A stretch of 41,209 bases of DNA from JBAVQS01 sp049694275 (GTDB lineage: Bacteria > Chloroflexota > Anaerolineae > UBA4142 > SHND01): contig JBAVQS010000381.1 in NCBI GenBank assembly GCA_049694275.1, positions 1 through 41,209 on the forward strand, given 5' to 3'. The notes beneath the pieces are model-generated. The model was not told where the DNA came from. It saw only the letters and a list, made by a program, of their open reading frames with translations, and ran no database searches. Below, one piece after another: positions 16,814 through 25,677 of the stretch (position 1 is its first letter; the number at the start of each line of letters is the position of its first letter). A program made the position numbers and the translations under genes.

Positions 16814-17428
16814 CTACGCCGACGGCGGTGAGGCTGGGGCATTCATGAAATTCTTCAGCCTGGCCTTGATCGCCGGCCATTCGTCGTCGACAATGCTAAA
16901 ATATACGGACGAGCGAGCATAGGCATCTCTGACAATCATGTTTTTGCGCAGGACCCCTTCACGCACTGCACCCAGACGCTCAATGGCCTTCTGTGATCGC
17001 GTATTGCGCAGGTCCGTCTTGAGCTGGACGCGAATACAGCCCAATTCCTCGAACGCATGTTGGAGCAGGAGATACTTGCTCTCCGTATTGATCGGCGTGC
17101 GCCAATAGGCGCGACCGATCCAGGTCGATCCTATCTCGACATGCCGGTCTTTGACCGAAATGTCGAGATAGCGCGTCTGGCCAATCGCCCGCCCCGACGC
17201 GCGGTCAATCTGCGTAAAAGCGAGCACCTCGCCGTGCGCCTGCCGGTCGAGCGCATCCTGAACGATCGCGCGCATCTCTTGCAGCGAGTGCGGCGTATCG
17301 TACAGCATATAGCGCCAGATCTCTTCGTCCTCGGCTACCGTCCACAGATCTTCTGCATGGTCGATGGACAGCGGGGCAAGTTGCACCCAGCGCCCGGTCA
17401 GCGTGACAGGGATGAGAGACATGCTCAT
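16814..17428 (-). CDS. GNAT family N-acetyltransferase (RimJ/RimL type)
   Basis: A 204-aa GNAT with the RimJ/RimL layout: G-R-x-V-Q-L-x-P-L start, ISVKDRHVEIGSTWIGRAYWRTPINTESKYLLLQHAFEELG core with the beta-bulge and acetyl-CoA region, and NTRSQKAIERLGAVREGVLRKN near the end. It transfers an acetyl group from acetyl-CoA to an amine; targets in this family include ribosomal protein N-termini and small amines or antibiotics. The ATG directly abuts the dienelactone hydrolase stop (no gap), so the genes are co-translated. It is the last gene of the long minus-strand array; the inverted repeat at 16657-16719 lies ~95 nt beyond. Confidence 0.88.
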   Translation of the reverse strand: MSMSLIPVTLTGRWVQLAPLSIDHAEDLWTVAEDEEIWRYMLYDTPHSLQEMRAIVQDALDRQAHGEVLAFTQIDRASGRAIGQTRYLDISVKDRHVEIGSTWIGRAYWRTPINTESKYLLLQHAFEELGCIRVQLKTDLRNTRSQKAIERLGAVREGVLRKNMIVRDAYARSSVYFSIVDDEWPAIKARLKNFMNAPASPPSA

Positions 17429-18121
17429 TCAGGCCCCCAGATGTTTTTGGAAAAAGGATAGCGTGCGCCGCCACGCATCGGCCGCGGCCTCGGCGTTATA
17501 ATTCGGCCGCTGATCGTTAAAGAACGAGTGCCGGGCCCCCGGATAGATCTTGATGTCGTGATCGATCTGATACTTGTCCATCACCTCGTCGAGCTTGCGG
17601 CCCGCCTCGGTCGAGAAATCCGGGTCGGGATAGCTTCCGACAATTGGGCAGGCTTTGGCAACCGCTTCCAGCGGTTTGGGGTTTTGCCCATAGAACACGG
17701 AAGCGGCGCGCAAATCGCCGTTGACACACGCCAGTTGCAGGGCATAGCTCCCACCCATGCAAAAACCTATCACCCCGACCCGCTTTGCGTCAACCCCGGG
17801 CTGCGCCTGCAGGAAATCGAGCGATACTTGCAAATCCTTGACCATGCTGTTATCCAGTGAGCGAAACATCAGGCCATAAAAGGCCTGGAACATGCAGAGG
17901 ATTCGCGGGCTACCCGAAAAGAGATCGACCGCCAGCGCCGCATACCCTTCGGCGGCCAACCGGCGAGCAATATCGCGGATATTGTCGTTCAGCCCAAAGA
18001 TCTCGTGAATGACGACAACCCCGGGGAAAGGCCCTTGCCCCTCCGGCCGGACCAGATAGGCTTCAAGCGGCTTGGTTGACGTCGTGCGTGTAATCGCAAC
18101 GTTAGAATCGGTATAATTCAT
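17429..18121 (-). CDS. Dienelactone hydrolase family protein
   Basis: A 230-aa alpha/beta hydrolase of the dienelactone hydrolase (carboxymethylenebutenolidase) family. The nucleophile is Cys121 in GFCMGG, the family's substitute for Ser; His198 lies in GARHSFFND, and the Asp is in the PDPDFS region. The VVVIHEIFGLN motif gives the Glu that keeps the Cys uncharged in known enzymes. No ring-cleavage pathway genes are nearby, so a general esterase or detoxifying role is more likely than chloroaromatic breakdown. It starts 10 nt after the ABC exporter subunit gene. Confidence 0.9.
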   Translation of the reverse strand: MNYTDSNVAITRTTSTKPLEAYLVRPEGQGPFPGVVVIHEIFGLNDNIRDIARRLAAEGYAALAVDLFSGSPRILCMFQAFYGLMFRSLDNSMVKDLQVSLDFLQAQPGVDAKRVGVIGFCMGGSYALQLACVNGDLRAASVFYGQNPKPLEAVAKACPIVGSYPDPDFSTEAGRKLDEVMDKYQIDHDIKIYPGARHSFFNDQRPNYNAEAAADAWRRTLSFFQKHLGA

Positions 18122-18131
18122 CCTTCACCCC

Positions 18132-20099
18132 TTACGAGCCTGGCTGTAGCGCTGGCGTCCCCGCTTCCTGCGCCGAAAAATCGATATCCCGGCGGAACTG
18201 GCTCATGTACAGGTCGTAATAGAATCCGTGCTTGTGCAGCAGTTCCTCGTGCTTGCCGCGCTCGATGAACTGGCCGTCCTTGAGCACGAGCACCTGATCG
18301 GCATGCCGGATAGTCGAAAGGCGGTGCGCAATCACAAACGAAGTGCGCCCGCGCAGCAGATCTTCCAGCGCCTTTTGAATCAGCCGCTCGGTCCGCGTAT
18401 CGACCGACGACGTCGCTTCGTCCAGGATCAGGATGCGCGGGTTCGACAGCGCCGCCCGTGCGATCGAGAGCAGTTGGCGCTGCCCCTGGCTCAGCCCCGC
18501 GCCTCGTTCGCCCAGGACCGTGTTATAGCCTTCCGCCAGCCGTTCGATAAAGGTATCGGCGCGCGCCAACCGGGCTGCGGCAATCACCTCTTCGTCGGTA
18601 GCATCCGGGCGCCCGTACCGAATATTGTTCATGATGGTATCGCTGAACAGGAACGAATCCTGAAGCACCATGGCAATCTGCTTACGCAGGCTCGCGGCGG
18701 TCACGTCGCGCACGTCATAGCCGTCGACCTTGACCGCGCCCTTGGTCACGTCGTAAAAGCGCGGAATCAGATTGATAATGGTCGTCTTGCCTGCGCCCGT
18801 CGGCCCGACAATGGCGACCGTCTGTCCCGGCTCGGCCGTCAGGCTGACCCCCTGCAAAACGGGATCACCCGGCTCGTACTCTGTCCAGACATCGTCAAAC
18901 TCGACCTTACCCTGGATCGGCGGAATGGCCGTCGCACCCGGCTTGTCCTGCAATTCCGGCTGGGTATCGAGCAAGCCAAAGATGCGCTCGCCGCCCGCAA
19001 TCGCGCTCTGGATATTGGTCCAGAGAACAGAGATCTGCGAGATCGGCTGGTTAAACCGCTGCGAATAGGCGATAAAGCTAATGATCAGGCCGAGCGACAT
19101 CACCCGGCCAAACAGGTCGGGCTTGTTCAGGAGAATCCAGCCCCCAACCCCTGCGACGATGGCAAGCGAGACATAGCCAAAGGCTTCGAGGGTCGGTGAC
19201 AACGCGCTGGTGTACGCTACAGCGCGAATGCTCGCGTCACGGGTCGCCGCGTTCGAATCGGAAAAATTCTGGATGCTCTCATCCTCACGGCCAAACGCCT
19301 GCACCTCGCGCACCGCCGATAGCCGCTCTTGCAGGTTGGCATTCACGTCGCCGACGGTGCGCCGGACGTTGCGATAGGCTTTGCGCGCCTGCCCCGAGAA
19401 CCAGACCGTCGCAATGAACATGAATGGGACCATGGAGAGGCTGATGAGCGCATAAGCCCAGTCGAGCGACAGCATCTGATACGCGATCCACACAATCAAC
19501 AGCGCCCCCTGAACGACGCTGATGAGCGCAAACGAGAGCACCTGTTGAATCGTGTCCGCATCGTTCGTGATGCGGCTCATGACATCCCCCGCTTCGTGCT
19601 TGCTGAAATAGCCGAGCGAGAGCCGGTGGATATGGGCAAACACCCGCACGCGCAGCTCCCGCAGGACATGCTGCCCCATATAGGTCATTGTGTAAAACAT
19701 CAGACCCGTGAGAACCGAGCCGAACAAATACAGCCCGATCGTCAGCAGCACGACCTCGGTGAGACCCCAGACATAATCGGTCGTCGTCGCCGTTGCGGGC
19801 AGCGCGCCGAACCAGCAGTTCGTCGCTTGCGCCGCCGACGCGGCGCCGGGAAAGCCGGCGCCGCCGCTAAACGCCTTGGCCGTTGCCGGCGTCAGGTAGC
19901 AATCCACCGCCTGGCCGAGCAGGTCAGGCCCCAGCACCTGAAAATAGGTTGTAACAATGAGAATCGCAGTCACCGCCAGCAGCGCCAGGCGATACTTTGC
20001 AAAATAAGGCCAGAAGCGTGCGAGCGTCGCCCCAACCGACTTGGGCTTGCTCGTCTCGCTCTGTAACATTCTTCCCGGACCACCACCAGGACCCATCAT
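18132..20099 (-). CDS. ABC exporter half-transporter, subunit with intact catalytic Glu
   Basis: A 655-aa type IV ABC exporter subunit: six transmembrane helices (~35-375) and a C-terminal ATPase. Walker A GPTGAGKTT 432-440, Q-loop Gln480, Walker B ILILDE 556-561 with the catalytic Glu, and His592 in the H-loop are intact. The signature is LSQGQ (536-540) instead of LSGGQ. The first external loop carries a ~45-residue insert with two Cys (67 and 95). Together with the adjacent subunit this matches heterodimeric exporters such as TM287/288 and BmrCD, where this subunit corresponds to the TM288 side. AGGAG lies ~10 nt upstream of the ATG; the partner gene ends 17 nt before. Substrates are probably drugs or lipids. 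Confidence 0.92.
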   Translation of the reverse strand: MMGPGGGPGRMLQSETSKPKSVGATLARFWPYFAKYRLALLAVTAILIVTTYFQVLGPDLLGQAVDCYLTPATAKAFSGGAGFPGAASAAQATNCWFGALPATATTTDYVWGLTEVVLLTIGLYLFGSVLTGLMFYTMTYMGQHVLRELRVRVFAHIHRLSLGYFSKHEAGDVMSRITNDADTIQQVLSFALISVVQGALLIVWIAYQMLSLDWAYALISLSMVPFMFIATVWFSGQARKAYRNVRRTVGDVNANLQERLSAVREVQAFGREDESIQNFSDSNAATRDASIRAVAYTSALSPTLEAFGYVSLAIVAGVGGWILLNKPDLFGRVMSLGLIISFIAYSQRFNQPISQISVLWTNIQSAIAGGERIFGLLDTQPELQDKPGATAIPPIQGKVEFDDVWTEYEPGDPVLQGVSLTAEPGQTVAIVGPTGAGKTTIINLIPRFYDVTKGAVKVDGYDVRDVTAASLRKQIAMVLQDSFLFSDTIMNNIRYGRPDATDEEVIAAARLARADTFIERLAEGYNTVLGERGAGLSQGQRQLLSIARAALSNPRILILDEATSSVDTRTERLIQKALEDLLRGRTSFVIAHRLSTIRHADQVLVLKDGQFIERGKHEELLHKHGFYYDLYMSQFRRDIDFSAQEAGTPALQPGS

Positions 20100-20116
20100 A
20101 ATGACAATACTCCTCT

Positions 20117-22090
20117 TTACGCGACCGCCGTCGGCTCGACGGTTGTATCGTCCAGCAACTGCGAGCTATAAATATCCGCATAGATTTCAGATGTCAGCAT
20201 CAACTCTTCGTGGGCGCCGCGCGCGACCACCCGCCCTTTGTCGAGCACGAGAATCTGGTCCGCGTTCACCACCGTACTGATGCGCTGGGCAATCACGAAC
20301 GAGGTGCGCCCTTTCATCAAGATATCCAGCGCCTTTTGAATCTGGTACTCGGTCGCCAGGTCTACGCTGCTTGTCGAGTCGTCGAGAATCAGGATGCGCG
20401 GGCTCAAGAGCAGCGCCCGCGCGATGGCGATGCGCTGTTTCTGGCCGCCGCTCAGCGTCGAGCCGCGCTCGCCGACCGGCGTATCATATGCCTGCGGGAA
20501 CTCCATGATAAAGTCGTGCGCGGCGGCCGCTTTGGCCGCCGCCACCACCGCCTCATCCGTCGCGTCCGGTCGTCCGAACGCAATATTATCGCGGATGGTG
20601 CCGCTAAACAGGGTCGTCTCCTGGAGCACGATACCGATCTGGGCGCGCAGGCTCTCGATCGTCACATCCCGCACATCATGCCCGTCGATCAACACCCGGC
20701 CCTCGCTCACATCGTAAAAACGGGGAATCAAGTTAATGATCGTCGTCTTGCCGCTGCCGGTCGCGCCCAGGAGAGCTACAGTCTGGCCGGACTGGGCCTC
20801 GAGCGAGACCTCGCTCAACACCGCCTCGCCCCCCTTGAAATACCGGAAGGTGACATTCTCGAATTTCACATTCCCCGTCACCTCTTTGAGCTCGCTCGCG
20901 CCGGGCTTGTTCTCGACGTCGTTCTTGGCGTCGAGAATTTCAAAAATGCGCTGCGCCGACGCACTCGCCTGGGACATCAGGTTGATGATAAAACCGAGCT
21001 GCCCCAACGGGAAAAAGACATAGACGAGATAGAGTGTAAACTTTTGCCACTCCCCCAGCGTCAACGTCTGCTCGATGATCTGTCGCCCGCCGAAATACAT
21101 GATTGCCGCCTGCCCTAGGTTCATGGTCAAAAAGATGGTGGGGAACAAAAAGGAAAAGACGCGGGCAACTCGCAGTTGCTGCGCCATCAGGTCATCCGCC
21201 GAGGCGTCAAACCGCCGCTGCTCTTGCGGCTCGCGCGCAAATGCCTTGACCACCTTGAGCCCCGCGACATTTTCCTGAAGAATCGTGTTGAGCCTGGAGA
21301 TGCGAATCTGCACCTGCGCAAAGAGCGGCTGGCTGACCGCGCCAAAGACCATGAACAGGGCCATCGCGACGGGCAGGATCGGCAGGACGACCAGCGTCAG
21401 ATTAGGGTTGGTAAACCACAGGATGATGATCGCGCCGGTCAGGAGCACGAATGCCTGCAGCGCCATGACCAGCCCCTGGCCGATAAAGAGGCGCACCTTT
21501 TCGACATCGTCTGTCGCGCGGATCATCAACTGCCCCGTCTGGTTCTTGTCGTGATAGCTGAACGAGAGACGCGAGATCTTGCTGAACAGGTCGTTGCGAA
21601 AATCGAATGCCACATTCTGCGATACCCGCTCGGCGTTGAACGCCTGGCTAAAGGAAAAGAGGGCGCGCAGGACTGCAAACCCGACAATGCCGAGCATGAT
21701 CATCGTCAGCGCCGCGGTCGCCCCGCTCTGGTCCGCCTGAAAATCGGCGATCGTCTTGCCGAGCCGCTGCGCCGCCAGCGCCTGCACCTGCGGCGGGAGC
21801 GCCAGCACCTGAACGGCGAGGTATGCCTTGACCACCTCGTCGATAATATTCTGAATCAACTGGGGCACGATCAGTTGCGCCGCCGTCGCCAAAAAGAGCG
21901 AGCCATACGCCAGCAGCGCAATCCAGCGATAGTGGCCCACATAGCGGATCGCGCGCATCAGGACGGCGGGGTTGGCCCCCCGCCCGCCGCGCCCGCCCCT
22001 GCCCGGCGCGCCCATGCCGCCTTGCGGCCCCTTACCGTTTCCACCACCGTTGCGGCCGTTACCGCCGTCTCTCATTCCTTGTGCAATCAT
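20117..22090 (-). CDS. ABC exporter half-transporter, subunit with degenerate ATP site
   Basis: A 657-aa partner of the preceding subunit. Walker A GATGSGKTT (442-450) and a canonical signature LSGGQ (546-550) are present, but the Walker B Glu is Asp571 (ILILDD) and the H-loop His is Gln602 (AQRIS). Its own ATP site is therefore non-catalytic, while its signature completes the partner's active site, as in TM287-type subunits. The ATG at 22090 is chosen because GGAG lies 5 nt upstream; a longer frame would overlap the Ddn-type gene. The first ~40 residues are a Gly/Arg/Asn-rich tail before the first membrane helix. Confidence 0.92.
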   Translation of the reverse strand: MIAQGMRDGGNGRNGGGNGKGPQGGMGAPGRGGRGGRGANPAVLMRAIRYVGHYRWIALLAYGSLFLATAAQLIVPQLIQNIIDEVVKAYLAVQVLALPPQVQALAAQRLGKTIADFQADQSGATAALTMIMLGIVGFAVLRALFSFSQAFNAERVSQNVAFDFRNDLFSKISRLSFSYHDKNQTGQLMIRATDDVEKVRLFIGQGLVMALQAFVLLTGAIIILWFTNPNLTLVVLPILPVAMALFMVFGAVSQPLFAQVQIRISRLNTILQENVAGLKVVKAFAREPQEQRRFDASADDLMAQQLRVARVFSFLFPTIFLTMNLGQAAIMYFGGRQIIEQTLTLGEWQKFTLYLVYVFFPLGQLGFIINLMSQASASAQRIFEILDAKNDVENKPGASELKEVTGNVKFENVTFRYFKGGEAVLSEVSLEAQSGQTVALLGATGSGKTTIINLIPRFYDVSEGRVLIDGHDVRDVTIESLRAQIGIVLQETTLFSGTIRDNIAFGRPDATDEAVVAAAKAAAAHDFIMEFPQAYDTPVGERGSTLSGGQKQRIAIARALLLSPRILILDDSTSSVDLATEYQIQKALDILMKGRTSFVIAQRISTVVNADQILVLDKGRVVARGAHEELMLTSEIYADIYSSQLLDDTTVEPTAVA

Positions 22091-22106
22091 CTTTGCTCCA
22101 GTACGG

Positions 22107-22619
22107 CTAGACCTTTTCGGGATAGAATTGGACAAATGCCCGCGTCGCCAGCGCCTGGGCCAGCGCCTCGGGCGCGGCATCGGCGGATACGCCGAAATAG
22201 CGATCGAAATTGTCCCGCCGTTCCCGGCGATAGAGCTCGAACAATCGTTGCCGCTCGGCCGGGTCCGTCACCACCTGCCCGCGCGCCTGAAATTTCCGGC
22301 CCCGGTATTCGAGCGTCACAAGCGACTGCTTGCGCATATTGCGGAACCAGTTCGAGGCCCCGGAGGCGCGCGTTGTCGCCACCAGAACCTCTCCGTCTTC
22401 CAGCACGCCAATCGGGGTCGAACGGTGCTTTCCCGTCTTGCGGCCGACCGTCGTAATGACCATCAACTGGTTGCCCATTGGGGCCAGTAAATTGCGCCGC
22501 AGCATCCACATCATCCCATGAACGGCGGCTTTGGTCACCGGCGAAACCTGCAAGCTCGGCGTCGATTCAGTTGTTTCAGTTTGCCATTCGGCCATTGCGG
22601 AATCATTCCCTCCCGGCAT
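22107..22619 (-). CDS. Ddn-type (DUF385) deazaflavin-dependent oxidoreductase
   Basis: A 170-aa split-barrel protein of the F420-dependent nitroreductase (Ddn/DUF385) family. The core has LMVITTVGRKTGKHRSTPI, VLVATTRASGASNWFRN and LEYRGRKFQARGQVV, where the Arg/Lys and Ser/Asn residues bind the cofactor phosphates in known members. Typical roles are reduction of quinones, nitro compounds or other xenobiotics with F420H2. ATG 22595 is an alternative start. It stands between an MFS exporter and the ABC exporter, which fits a detoxifying role. Confidence 0.82.
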   Translation of the reverse strand: MPGGNDSAMAEWQTETTESTPSLQVSPVTKAAVHGMMWMLRRNLLAPMGNQLMVITTVGRKTGKHRSTPIGVLEDGEVLVATTRASGASNWFRNMRKQSLVTLEYRGRKFQARGQVVTDPAERQRLFELYRRERRDNFDRYFGVSADAAPEALAQALATRAFVQFYPEKV

Positions 22620-22664
22620 TATTACTCACTACACTTGATACGCAACCAGCATCCATTCCAGCTA

Positions 22665-23975
22665 CTATTCCTCTGCGCGAATCTTTGGGAAAAAGATAAA
22701 GACCGCGATCGCGATCACCAGCATTGCGATACCACCGATCCCCACCGTAATTGGCGCTCCGATAATCCCGGCCGTCACCCCCGCCCCCAGCGCGCCGATC
22801 GGCATAAACCCGAAAAAGACCAGCGAATAGAGCGCCATCACGCGCCCGCGCAGCTCATCCGTCACCTCGATCTGCACCAGCGTATTTGCCATATTCATCA
22901 TCAGCATAAAGGCCCAACCGGCGGCCACGAGCATCAGCAAAGAGAGCCAGATCGTGTTGGTCAGCGCGAACAAAACGAGCGTGATGGGAAAGATAAACAT
23001 GCCCACCGTCAACAACTTGCCCTTGCCGCGAAACCGCCCCAGCGAGGCGATCATCAACGCCGAGATCATTGCCCCCAACCCGCGCGCCGATTGGAGATAC
23101 CCATTCGTCGCGGCATCGCCGTGTAACACGGTCACCGCCCAATCCGGAAAGAGCGTCGCAAAAGCAAGCCCAAAGAGACTGGACACACCGACGATGGCGA
23201 TCAACGTGCGGATCATCGGGTGGCGGATCGTATACCGGAGCCCCTCCATCAAATCCTGCAGTCCAGAGGTCGCGCGTTTGCGAATCTCGACCGGCTTGAG
23301 CTTCATCGCCGCCAGCGCCGCAATCACCGCAATAAAAGAGATGCCGTTGATAGTAAAACACCAGGCGGGACCCAGCAGACTGTAGGTAATGCCTGCAAAA
23401 GCCGGTCCAAAGATGGTCGCCGCCTGGAACATGGTCGAGTTCAGCGCGATGGCGTTCGTCATGTCCTTGCGGTCCACCATCTCGAGCACGAACGCCTGGC
23501 GGGCCGGTGCATCAAAGGAATTGGCAATCCCGAGCAAAAAGGCCAGCACGATAATGTGCCAGGGCTGAACCATTCCCATAAACGTGAGCGCCGCGAGGAT
23601 AAAGGCCAGGACCAGCATCACGCTCTGGGTAATCAGCATGAGCGTACGCCGCGACATCCGGTCCGCCACCACCCCGGCATAAGGCATAAACAGCCACGTC
23701 GGCAGGCCGGAAGCGAACCCGACATAACCGAGATAGGCCGGGTTATTGCCGGTCAGTTGATAGATGAGAAACTGCTGCGCGGCCGACTGCATCCACGTCC
23801 CCACCAGCGACGCCAATTGCCCGTAAAACCACAGCCGGTAATTCGGATATTCCAGCGCGGCAAACGTCTTGCCCATGCTAAAGCGCGCCGTCGCCACCTC
23901 GCGGTGATGCTCTTTGGCAACGGGTGCAGCCGCCTGCGCAGTTGGCTTGTCCTCATTCACAATGCGATCCGCCAT
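22665..23975 (-). CDS. MFS transporter, MFS_3 (EntS-like) family
   Basis: A 436-aa protein with 12 predicted helices. After a ~35-residue cytoplasmic N-terminus comes FAALEYPNYRLWFYGQLASLVGTWMQSAAQQFLIYQLT, the characteristic start of the MFS_3 group (enterobactin exporter-like and macrolide-efflux-like). The motif A-type loop GVVADRMSRRTLML is intact after helix 2. It acts as a proton-driven exporter; the substrate is unknown. The gene starts 8 nt after the epimerase gene and is part of the long co-directional array. Confidence 0.9.
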   Translation of the reverse strand: MADRIVNEDKPTAQAAAPVAKEHHREVATARFSMGKTFAALEYPNYRLWFYGQLASLVGTWMQSAAQQFLIYQLTGNNPAYLGYVGFASGLPTWLFMPYAGVVADRMSRRTLMLITQSVMLVLAFILAALTFMGMVQPWHIIVLAFLLGIANSFDAPARQAFVLEMVDRKDMTNAIALNSTMFQAATIFGPAFAGITYSLLGPAWCFTINGISFIAVIAALAAMKLKPVEIRKRATSGLQDLMEGLRYTIRHPMIRTLIAIVGVSSLFGLAFATLFPDWAVTVLHGDAATNGYLQSARGLGAMISALMIASLGRFRGKGKLLTVGMFIFPITLVLFALTNTIWLSLLMLVAAGWAFMLMMNMANTLVQIEVTDELRGRVMALYSLVFFGFMPIGALGAGVTAGIIGAPITVGIGGIAMLVIAIAVFIFFPKIRAEE

Positions 23976-23983
23976 CCATCCCC

Positions 23984-24925
23984 CTATTTGCCACTTCGCT
24001 TGCCGGTCAGCATCTCTTCATAGGCATCCCGGAACGTCGGATAAATCAACTGCACGCCCAACTCTTTTTTGATCTTGCCGTTCATACAATAGTAATTGTT
24101 CGTCAACTGCCCGATCAGATTCTCGTTCAGGTTGATCTGGGTCTGCCCGGCAAACCAGTTCAGGGCGCGCCCGACCGTCCCGAACGCTCGCGCCGCATTC
24201 GCCTCTAACAGGAGCGGCGGCGGCGCGCCGATGGCCTCGGCCACCTCAAAGAAAAAATCATGCGCCGTCGTCGGCAGGTCGTCCCCCGCCAGATAGACGG
24301 CGCCCGCCGCCCCCTTGTCGAGCGCGGCCAGCAGCACCTGCACCAGGTCGTCCACATGGATGCGGCTCTGCCAGTTCTCCCCCGCGTTCAGCAATCGCAG
24401 CCGCCCCGCCTTGAGCGATTCCATATAGTCGCGCCCTGGTCCGTACACGCTCGGCACGCGCACCGCGACCGCCGGCAATTCGGCCGCGACGCGCTTTTCA
24501 ATCTCGACCGTCACCTTGCCCAGCGCGTAACTCGGCTTGACCGGCGAGGTCTCATCCAGCCGCGCCTTGGGCTTACAACTCCCGTACACCGACACATTCG
24601 AGGCCCAGATATATTTCTTGACGGTCTCGCGGTCGATAGTCTGCAAGAGGTTCTCTACGCCGCCGGCAAGGACGGCGCGCATCAACGGGGTATCGGCGCG
24701 GCAATAGCCGACGAGGTTATAGATGACCTCCATCTCTTGTGCGATGGTGCGAATATCCTCGATCCGGCTTAGGTCGCCGGCGCGCAACTCCATCCCCAGC
24801 TTTTCCAGGGCAATCCCCTGTTCCAGCTTGTGGACGAGCCCGCGTACGCGATGCCCCCGCTCGATTAATTTGGAAACCAGGCGCGACCCCGTATAACCGT
24901 CCGCTCCCAACACCAGAATGTTCAT
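23984..24925 (-). CDS. NAD(P)-dependent epimerase/dehydratase (extended SDR)
   Basis: A 313-aa Rossmann-fold protein. The glycine motif is G-A-D-G-Y-T-G-S-R at residues 7-15 after strand 1. S-V-Y-G and Y-x-x-x-K (YALGK) positions match the extended-SDR active site. Relatives act on nucleotide sugars or are general NAD(P)-binding reductases; the substrate is not evident. The ATG overlaps the stop of the MBL gene by 4 nt (ATGA), showing translational coupling. Confidence 0.87.
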   Translation of the reverse strand: MNILVLGADGYTGSRLVSKLIERGHRVRGLVHKLEQGIALEKLGMELRAGDLSRIEDIRTIAQEMEVIYNLVGYCRADTPLMRAVLAGGVENLLQTIDRETVKKYIWASNVSVYGSCKPKARLDETSPVKPSYALGKVTVEIEKRVAAELPAVAVRVPSVYGPGRDYMESLKAGRLRLLNAGENWQSRIHVDDLVQVLLAALDKGAAGAVYLAGDDLPTTAHDFFFEVAEAIGAPPPLLLEANAARAFGTVGRALNWFAGQTQINLNENLIGQLTNNYYCMNGKIKKELGVQLIYPTFRDAYEEMLTGKRSGK

Positions 24926-25605
24926 CGTCTTTTCTTGGCCTGATAGGCCGCTAGATAATCGTCCAGTTCTTGTCCGCTAAACGGCCGGCCGTGCCCGCTG
25001 TAAAGAATGCGCGGCTTGACCCCCTGAATTTTCGGGCCGCTCTCGCGCGCCATCTCCGGCTCTTCCCAATACAGCGGATAGCCGACCCGGATCATATTGA
25101 TGAGGGCATCCCCGATTAGCGTTACCCCATCCTCCAGCGCCAGCGACACCGAGCCGCGCGTATGGCCGGGGGTGTGCAAAAGGTACCCCTCCACCCCAAA
25201 ATCGCCGAGGGTCTGACCCTCTTCCAGCCAGACATTCGGGGTAAACGGCTCATAACTGGGCTCGAACTTGACCAGGTGGGCGGCCCGCTGACTGGTCCCC
25301 CCCACAAACCCGCGCCCGGTCGGGATCCGGTGCCGGCCGGTCACCGCATACTCGGCGTCGGCGCGATGCACGGCAATCGGCGCGCCCGTTCTGCGGTGCA
25401 GCTCCGCCGCGCTCCCCGCGTGATCGACATGGATATGGGTCAGGAGAATCAACCGCACATCGCGCGGCTGGTACCCAAGCTGCCCGACACGCCGCAGAAT
25501 CAGCCCTGCAAACCCCGGCCACCCGGCATCGACAATCACAATCCCATGCCCATCGTCAATCAGATGGACATTCGCAATCCCTGCGACCACTGAGTGAATT
25601 CTCAT
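24922..25605 (-). CDS. MBL-fold metallohydrolase (canonical)
   Basis: A 227-aa metallo-beta-lactamase fold protein with all metal ligands: T-H57-I-H59-V-D61-H62, His148 (TPGHTRG), Asp166 (LIGDAL) and a C-terminal His in YSGHGRPF. It is of the glyoxalase II-like hydrolase group. It is coupled to the epimerase by a 4-nt overlap and lies 47 nt after the redoxin gene, with a dispersed-repeat pair in that gap. Confidence 0.9.
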   Translation of the reverse strand: MRIHSVVAGIANVHLIDDGHGIVIVDAGWPGFAGLILRRVGQLGYQPRDVRLILLTHIHVDHAGSAAELHRRTGAPIAVHRADAEYAVTGRHRIPTGRGFVGGTSQRAAHLVKFEPSYEPFTPNVWLEEGQTLGDFGVEGYLLHTPGHTRGSVSLALEDGVTLIGDALINMIRVGYPLYWEEPEMARESGPKIQGVKPRILYSGHGRPFSGQELDDYLAAYQAKKRR

Positions 25606-25606
25606 T

Positions 25607-25677
25607 AATACCAGTTTGTCATTCTGAGTGAATCTTCATGAATACCAGTCTGTCATTCTGAGCGGAGCGAAGAATCT
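25607..25677 (+). repeat. Two direct copies of a dispersed TGTCATTCTGAG repeat
   Basis: A 22-nt unit (AATACCAG-T/C-TGTCATTCTGAG with one flexible base) occurs at 25607-25628 and 25641-25662, 34 nt apart and 21/22 identical. The second copy continues with CGGAGCGAAGAATCTC, the full form of the repeat. A similar sequence occurs inverted at 38700-38725. The second copy runs into the 3' end of the redoxin gene and encodes its last residues. Confidence 0.7.

Noticed and set aside
18228..22456. Long plus-strand frames opposite the two ABC exporter genes
   Set aside because: Shadow frames of intact genes with typical His/Arg/Ala composition and no recognisable domains.
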